Assembly (NCBI GenBank): GCA_013350335.1 | Contig: CM023539.1 | Location: forward strand, 22,313,043-22,377,042 | Reading direction: 5' to 3' | DNA length: 64,000 nucleotides | Source: Chimonanthus salicifolius | Lineage: Eukaryota; Streptophyta; Magnoliopsida; Laurales; Calycanthaceae | In this document: positions 59,482 to 64,000 of the stretch, piece by piece | Position numbering within the stretch: position 1 is the stretch's first letter | Layout: each line of letters opens with the position of its first letter | Made by a program: the position numbers and the translations under genes | The notes under the pieces: model-generated | The model's input: only the letters and a program-made list of their open reading frames with translations | The model's database searches: none | What the model was told of the DNA's origin: nothing

Positions 59482-59848
59482 GTAGGGGTTTAACAATATT
59501 GATATAAGTTAAAAGAAACCATAAGTTTGGCCATGGTGTGGCCGAACCTATGGGTTCCCTATTTGGTTGGAATGGATGGCCAAGTTTTGTTAAGGCCATG
59601 GAATTAAAAATCCATTCAAGGAATGATTATGGGATTGAAACAAACAATCAAAGGATTGAATTCAAAACCATGTTATAATAGTACAAGGGTTGGATAGGTT
59701 ATGGAAAAGACTTTAGCCTTGGCTAGAGGGTAGAGTAAACTCACTAAGAGTTATATGAATGATAATACCTATGTTTAAAAGTGATAAGGAATGGATTTCA
59801 TGCAGAAGGGTCGAGCCATACATGCAAACAAAGAAGACTGACAAACAG

Positions 59849-60400
59849 TCAGTCGATTGAATCTAGGATTCAGTCGATTGAACTGGTGTTGGCCGAAACA
59901 GACAATGGATGTTTGGGAGTTTCAGCCGACTGAACATATAATGGATTAAAATATATGGGGTTTATTGATGTTTCAGCCGACTGAATCTCTGATTCAGTTG
60001 ACTGAACATAGACGTACTGAATAAGTAAGGGATCTGTTGTGTTTCAACCGACTGAATCTATGATTCAGTTGACTGAAAAGATGTTTATCGAACACGTAAA
60101 GAGTTGGTTGATAATTCAGCCGACTGAATCAAAGATTCAGTTGACTGAATGTGAACTGGCCGAACACACAGATGATCTGATCCAAAGTCAGCCGACTAAA
60201 TCTGTGATTTAGTCGACTGAAAGTGGATTGACTGAGAACACAAAAGATTTGACCCAAAGTCAGCTGACTAAAAGGTTGCGGGTTAAATATATATAGTACT
60301 GAGTTGGGTTTCAGAAGACTGAATATTGTATTCAGTCGCCTGAAAGTCTGCGGATAAGGCAGAGAACAGTAACTGGGCATGATTCAGTCGACTGAATTGA
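59849..60400. repeat. CAGTCGACTG double-palindrome array in LTR H
   Basis: Doublets at about 59849-59883, 59969-60007, 60043-60078, 60113-60150, 60187-60220 and 60308-60343, with singles at ~59918, 60258 and 60381. Typical doublet: TTCAGCCGACTGAATC, 4-5 bases, GATTCAGTTGACTGAA. Each half is near self-complementary and the two halves also pair with each other. Spacing is ~70-75 bases, as in the gypsy2 LTR. Confidence 0.9.
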
Positions 60401-60487
60401 AAAGTAAAATTTTTAAATGATGTTCCAGACGCTTCAGTCTATCTGGAAGGATGTAAGGGTTGATGAAAATTAAATGGATAATCTAAT

Positions 60488-60490
<3 letters not shown>

Positions 60491-60556
<66 letters not shown>
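60491..60556. repeat. TA microsatellite, 33 units
   Basis: A perfect 66-base TA run directly after the palindrome array in LTR H; a shorter AT run is at 60690-60710. Confidence 0.97.
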
Positions 60557-60557
<1 letters not shown>

Positions 60558-62202
60558 GGTTGAATTTGATAAGGTAATGAGGTTCGATTCGTTTTCACTC
60601 GATCGTTAGCATTGTTCATGCGAAACAAGAAAAGGACAGTAAATCGGATGTTCGTAGGATTCCTACCTTATTGAGACACATATGAATCTAATATATATAT
60701 ATATATATATGTTACAGGCTTTTATTTCCAAACATGATGATTTACTCTAGGTTAATCAAATGGTATATGTTTATGAATTGATTTTCAATGGTATTATGTA
60801 ATTTGATATGAAATGGCATTCTTGCATTCATTATCTCATGCATTGCATGAGAGGGAATCTATGGGACCAGTAACCCAAGTTATGAGCTATCCGGACATGA
60901 CTTGGGCTTGAGACTAGCTTGTATGAAGCTATGTGAACTATTGATGTGTTCGCTTTGTCCGGGATTGTTAGGAATGGGTACGGCACAGTCTGGGCCAAAG
61001 AGCTCCTGGGTATATATTCTCCGAAACCCTACGCAGAGGGAGGAGTGTCCATGTAACATCCCGAATTTTCAATGCAATTATTATATTAGATATTATTTAT
61101 TTTAATTGTTAAATTCAAGATTTATAGATGGAATGAATGTTAGATGGATAAGAATTGGGGCAATGGCCCAATTATGATCCAACGGATCATGGATAGAGTT
61201 TGATTCTAATTAATTGGGTAAATATAGTCAATTGGGTCAAATACCCAATTGGGACCCAATGGGTCAAGACGAATTGATGTTTAAGGTAAATGGGTAAAGA
61301 ATGGATTTAATCGGGTCATGTACCCAATTAAGACCCAAGGCTTGAGATCCACCTAATCAAGTGAGGTGGCAATTGTATGAGGTGGCACGTAAGTGGCATA
61401 GCCAAGTGAGACCCAAGTCCACCTCATCAATGAGGTGGCGAGTGGTCTATGGTCACATGTAGGGTCGGCTACCCTGGTTGACTTGGTCAACCATGGGTTA
61501 GTTCAAGGGTGAGTTCATGGGTGAGTTCAAGAGGGTTAAGTGAAGTGAGTTGAGTTAAGGAATTATTTAATTAAGAAATAAATTCAAGTCTCAAGTTGTA
61601 TGGATGAGTTCAAGTGTTTGAGTTAGGGGAATGATTTCATTTCAAGTGAGTTGAGTTGAAAGGGATGTGAAGAGACTCTCATTTGAAATGAGTCAAAGGG
61701 AGGTGGAGGGTTTCCATCTCATGGGAGAGGAGACCCTAGACAAAAGTGTTGGGAGTGGGGAGAAGGCTCCAAGTGTAAGCTATGTGTCTCCTTGGTAACC
61801 AAGGGACACATGGGAAAGACCAAGATGTAAAGAGGGTGGTTGGGAGGTTAAGGCTTACACAAGACACACACCAAACCCTCCTTGGCCAATCCTCTCTTTG
61901 AGACAAAGAAAAGATAGAGTTCCATCTCATCCTCTCTCTCTCTCCCTCTCTCAACCTTCACCTCCTTGGCTGAACCCTCCATTAGGAGTTTTTCATCTGA
62001 ATCTCTCTCCCTCTCTCATCATAGTTGGTCGAATTCTCAAGGTAGAACAAGAGGTTGCATTGCCTCTTCTCATCTCTCTCTCTCACACATTTTCGACTCT
62101 AGACTTAGAGAAATCGAAGAACGAAGGAGGAAGAACAAGGACTAAGGAAGGAGAAGGACGGAGGAGCAAAAATCAGACCTAAAGAAAAGGAGGAGAAGCA
62201 GG

Positions 62203-62214
62203 AAAGGTATGTAA
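62203..62214 (+). promoter_or_regulatory. Predicted 5' splice donor in LTR I
   Basis: AAAG|GTATGTAAT after a purine-rich leader, matching donors at 48701 and 59476. Confidence 0.55.
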
Positions 62215-62589
62215 TATTCAACGAGAGTTTAATGGTTAAAAGAAGCTAAGGGAGACATGGTTTCGGCAATGGAATGACCGAAACCATGGGGTTCCATATC
62301 GGATTGAAAAGAATGGCCAAAGTATTATGGGCCATAGAATGTAAAAATCCATTCAAGGAATAGCAATGAGATTAACATAAAATTAAAGTATTGTTCAAAT
62401 CCGAAATATGGTTTTAGAGATTGAAAAATGGACAAGACCCTAACCTTGTTGGTGGGTAAGATAAGTTGTACAAATGAGTTGTGATGATGAGGACTATGGT
62501 TATACATGGTTAATGGATGACAAAATATATGTTAAATATAAGGAATAAATTTCATGAAGAAAGGCCAAGCCAAACGTCAAATGAAATAA

Positions 62590-63045
62590 GGATTGGTCTC
62601 GGATGGCACTGTCTGCAGACGGGTATCACCATCCGCAGACGGTTCTTTATCATCCGCGGGACTGGTTTTGACCGTCTGCGGACGGATAATGAATTGAACA
62701 TAAGTCTTCTTTGGACGGGTATCACCATCCGCGGACGGATGATGGACTAAGACATGGGTTTCTGCGGATGGGTTGGATGACTTAGGATGGGTGATACTCT
62801 CTGTGGGACGGGTGTCTACCTTTCGCGGGACGAGTTTTTATCATTCGCGGAAGGGTGTGGACCGTCTGCAGGACGGGTAGCGGATAATGAATTGGACAGC
62901 GGGTTGCGGACAGTGGGTATCAGACCTTGACTGTGCGCTGTATGCGGACGGGTATCACCGTCCGAGGACGGGTGTATGGTGTTGTATGCGGACGGGTTTC
63001 CTGTCTATCGGACGAATTCTGCCATCTGAAGGATGGGCTGCGGAT
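62590..63045. repeat. CCGTCCGCGGACGG-type palindrome array in LTR I
   Basis: About 15 copies of half or whole palindromes: CTGTCTGCAGACGGG, CATCCGCAGACGG, CATCCGCGGGACTGG, CCGTCTGCGGACGG (perfect at ~62670), CATCCGCGGACGGATG (~62727), CCGTCTGCAGGACGGG, CCGTCCGAGGACGGG and others. The phrase GACGGGTATCACCRTCCG joins neighbouring copies. GC content is far above the flanks. Confidence 0.88.
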
Positions 63046-64000
63046 GAGTGACCGACTAATTTTTTTAAAAAAGTTAAATTTTTATATGATCTTCCTTTTC
63101 CAAATGGTTAAATTTAAATGGAAGGATGTAAGGTATGACTTAAATTAATTGGATAATTAATTTGACCATTTTATATGATGGAATTAATTTAAGGTAACGG
63201 GATTTCACAAAACGGGTATACGATCTGCTTGACGTGATCCGTGATTGGTTTTTGATGGAAACACAAGGATACAATGTTTGGACGTGGGTAAGATTCCTAC
63301 CTTGTTGAAACACTTGGACTATGTATATGTAATGGTTTTTATTCCCATGGTTGATGATCTATTTTTGGTAGCAAATGCTTATGTTTTAAGGATGGAATTT
63401 CAATGCTATTATGTTTAATATGAAATAGCATGTTTGCACTCACATCTCATGCATGGCATGGGAGGGAACATATGAGAGGAGTGCACGCCATTCAGGGTAT
63501 TTGATAAACAAACGTGGGGAGGGATCCGCACTGATTCTGATTGAGACGTGGAGGGACCGATAAGGCATACGTAGGGAGTCATGACAATGAATACCTTGAT
63601 GTGGCTTGTTCATCAAGAGGATTATCTATGTGTTTGAGATATGGTTGATGGGTGGGAAATCATGGCATATGACACCCATGGCATGGCATTGATTTAGCAA
63701 GTTTTGATATTATGTATCTATTATGATTTTTATACTAATCCATGTGTTTGACCCTACTCGGAATACCTACTGGGCGCGTTGACTAACGCCCTACTTCTAC
63801 CTTAGATGATGATAGAAGGAATGGACGGAGTGAAGGACGCGAAAGGAGCCAAGCTTAGGAGCTTGGATAATTTAGACTTACTTTATTTAAGTTTTATTTC
63901 AGACAATGTAATTTGAGTTATTCGCATTTTGGGACTGTAATAACTTAGAACTATCTTGCTATGGTTTTGGTTATATTTTTGAACATTTGATCTTAAGTTA

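Larger units (their letters stand above)
58624..61051 (+). mobile_element. LTR H: 3' LTR, first 2.4 kb, interrupted by LTR I
   Basis: Colinear with LTR F, starting TGTAACATCTCGGATTTTC. It lacks the TRIM (empty site AGTCT at ~59144) and has a CAGTCGACTG array plus a TA microsatellite that F lacks. It stops at GTCCA (61047-61051), equivalent to F ~49605, where LTR I begins; the remainder should resume right of the window. Confidence 0.88.
61052..64000 (+). mobile_element. LTR I: related LTR inserted in LTR H (right end off window)
   Basis: It starts TGTAACATCCCGAATTTTC after GTCCA. Plan: U3; leader rich in CTCTCT (61935-62085); purine-rich block; donor AAAG|GTATGTAA (62207); one decayed hairpin ATGGTTTCGG..CCGAAACCAT (62258-62287); a CCGTCCGCGGACGG array (62590-63045); CATGCATG (63450); conserved block (63770); hairpin CCAAGCTTAGGAGCTTGG (63849). 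The last ~200 bases of the LTR are outside. It could be a solo LTR or the 5' LTR of a full element. Confidence 0.85.

Overview
This 64 kb window is plant nuclear DNA built almost entirely of nested LTR retrotransposons. I see no host gene, rRNA, tRNA gene, CRISPR array or bacterial feature. An angiosperm with a large, repeat-rich genome is indicated by four things: chromodomain-bearing Ty3/gypsy elements with 2.4-4.4 kb LTRs and initiator-Met-type primer sites; an Athila-like element with the tRNA-Asp-type primer site TGGCGCCGTTGCCGGGGA; a Ty1/copia fragment; and a miniature TRIM element. The species cannot be named from this. Nearly every coding region carries stops or frameshifts, so the window is a graveyard with no element that looks fully autonomous.

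Layout. (1) 1-16924: the 3' part of a chromovirus ('gypsy1': RNase H, integrase, chromodomain) and its 3' LTR (6347-16924). Three antisense LTR-only copies of the same family have landed in it: 430-4818, 7334-10982 and 12416-16105, each flanked by a 5-bp target duplication. (2) 16925-21640: the end of the 5' LTR and most of a second, decayed chromovirus ('gypsy2') that gypsy1 entered; it is cut off in RNase H. (3) About 21640-21905: a reverse-strand piece of Ty1/copia reverse transcriptase. (4) 21927-43926: a tandem Athila array, a truncated LTR end, a short internal domain, LTR1, a long internal domain, LTR2 and a third, deleted internal domain. LTR1 holds a solo LTR of another family (24608-27474), and pol holds another antisense chromovirus LTR (33827-37245). 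(5) 43927-47259: a gypsy-type LTR interrupted by a copia-type LTR, then a second partial copy of that LTR. (6) 47260 to the right edge: a second copy of the gypsy1 family with 5' LTR (47260-50424, carrying an intact TRIM at 47809-48388), gag, protease, RT, RNase H, integrase, chromodomain and the start of the 3' LTR (58624-61051). Pol is split by another antisense LTR (54834-58094), and the 3' LTR is split by a related LTR (61052-64000+).

How it works together. All nine chromovirus LTR copies share one plan: U3; a pyrimidine-rich then purine-rich leader; a strong 5' splice-donor sequence; an array of palindromes; a CATGCATG box; ~60-78 bp tandem repeats (not seen in F or H); a conserved GGGCG/CGCCC block; and a conserved 3' end. 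The palindrome type differs between families and subfamilies: TTCGGCCAT/ATGGCCGAA hairpins, CAGTCGACTG doublets, CCGTCCGCGGACGG. A copia-type LTR has its own cluster of ACCGACC..TCGGT. The recurring pairing of a splice donor with a changeable palindrome array inside long LTRs is the most unusual feature of the window.
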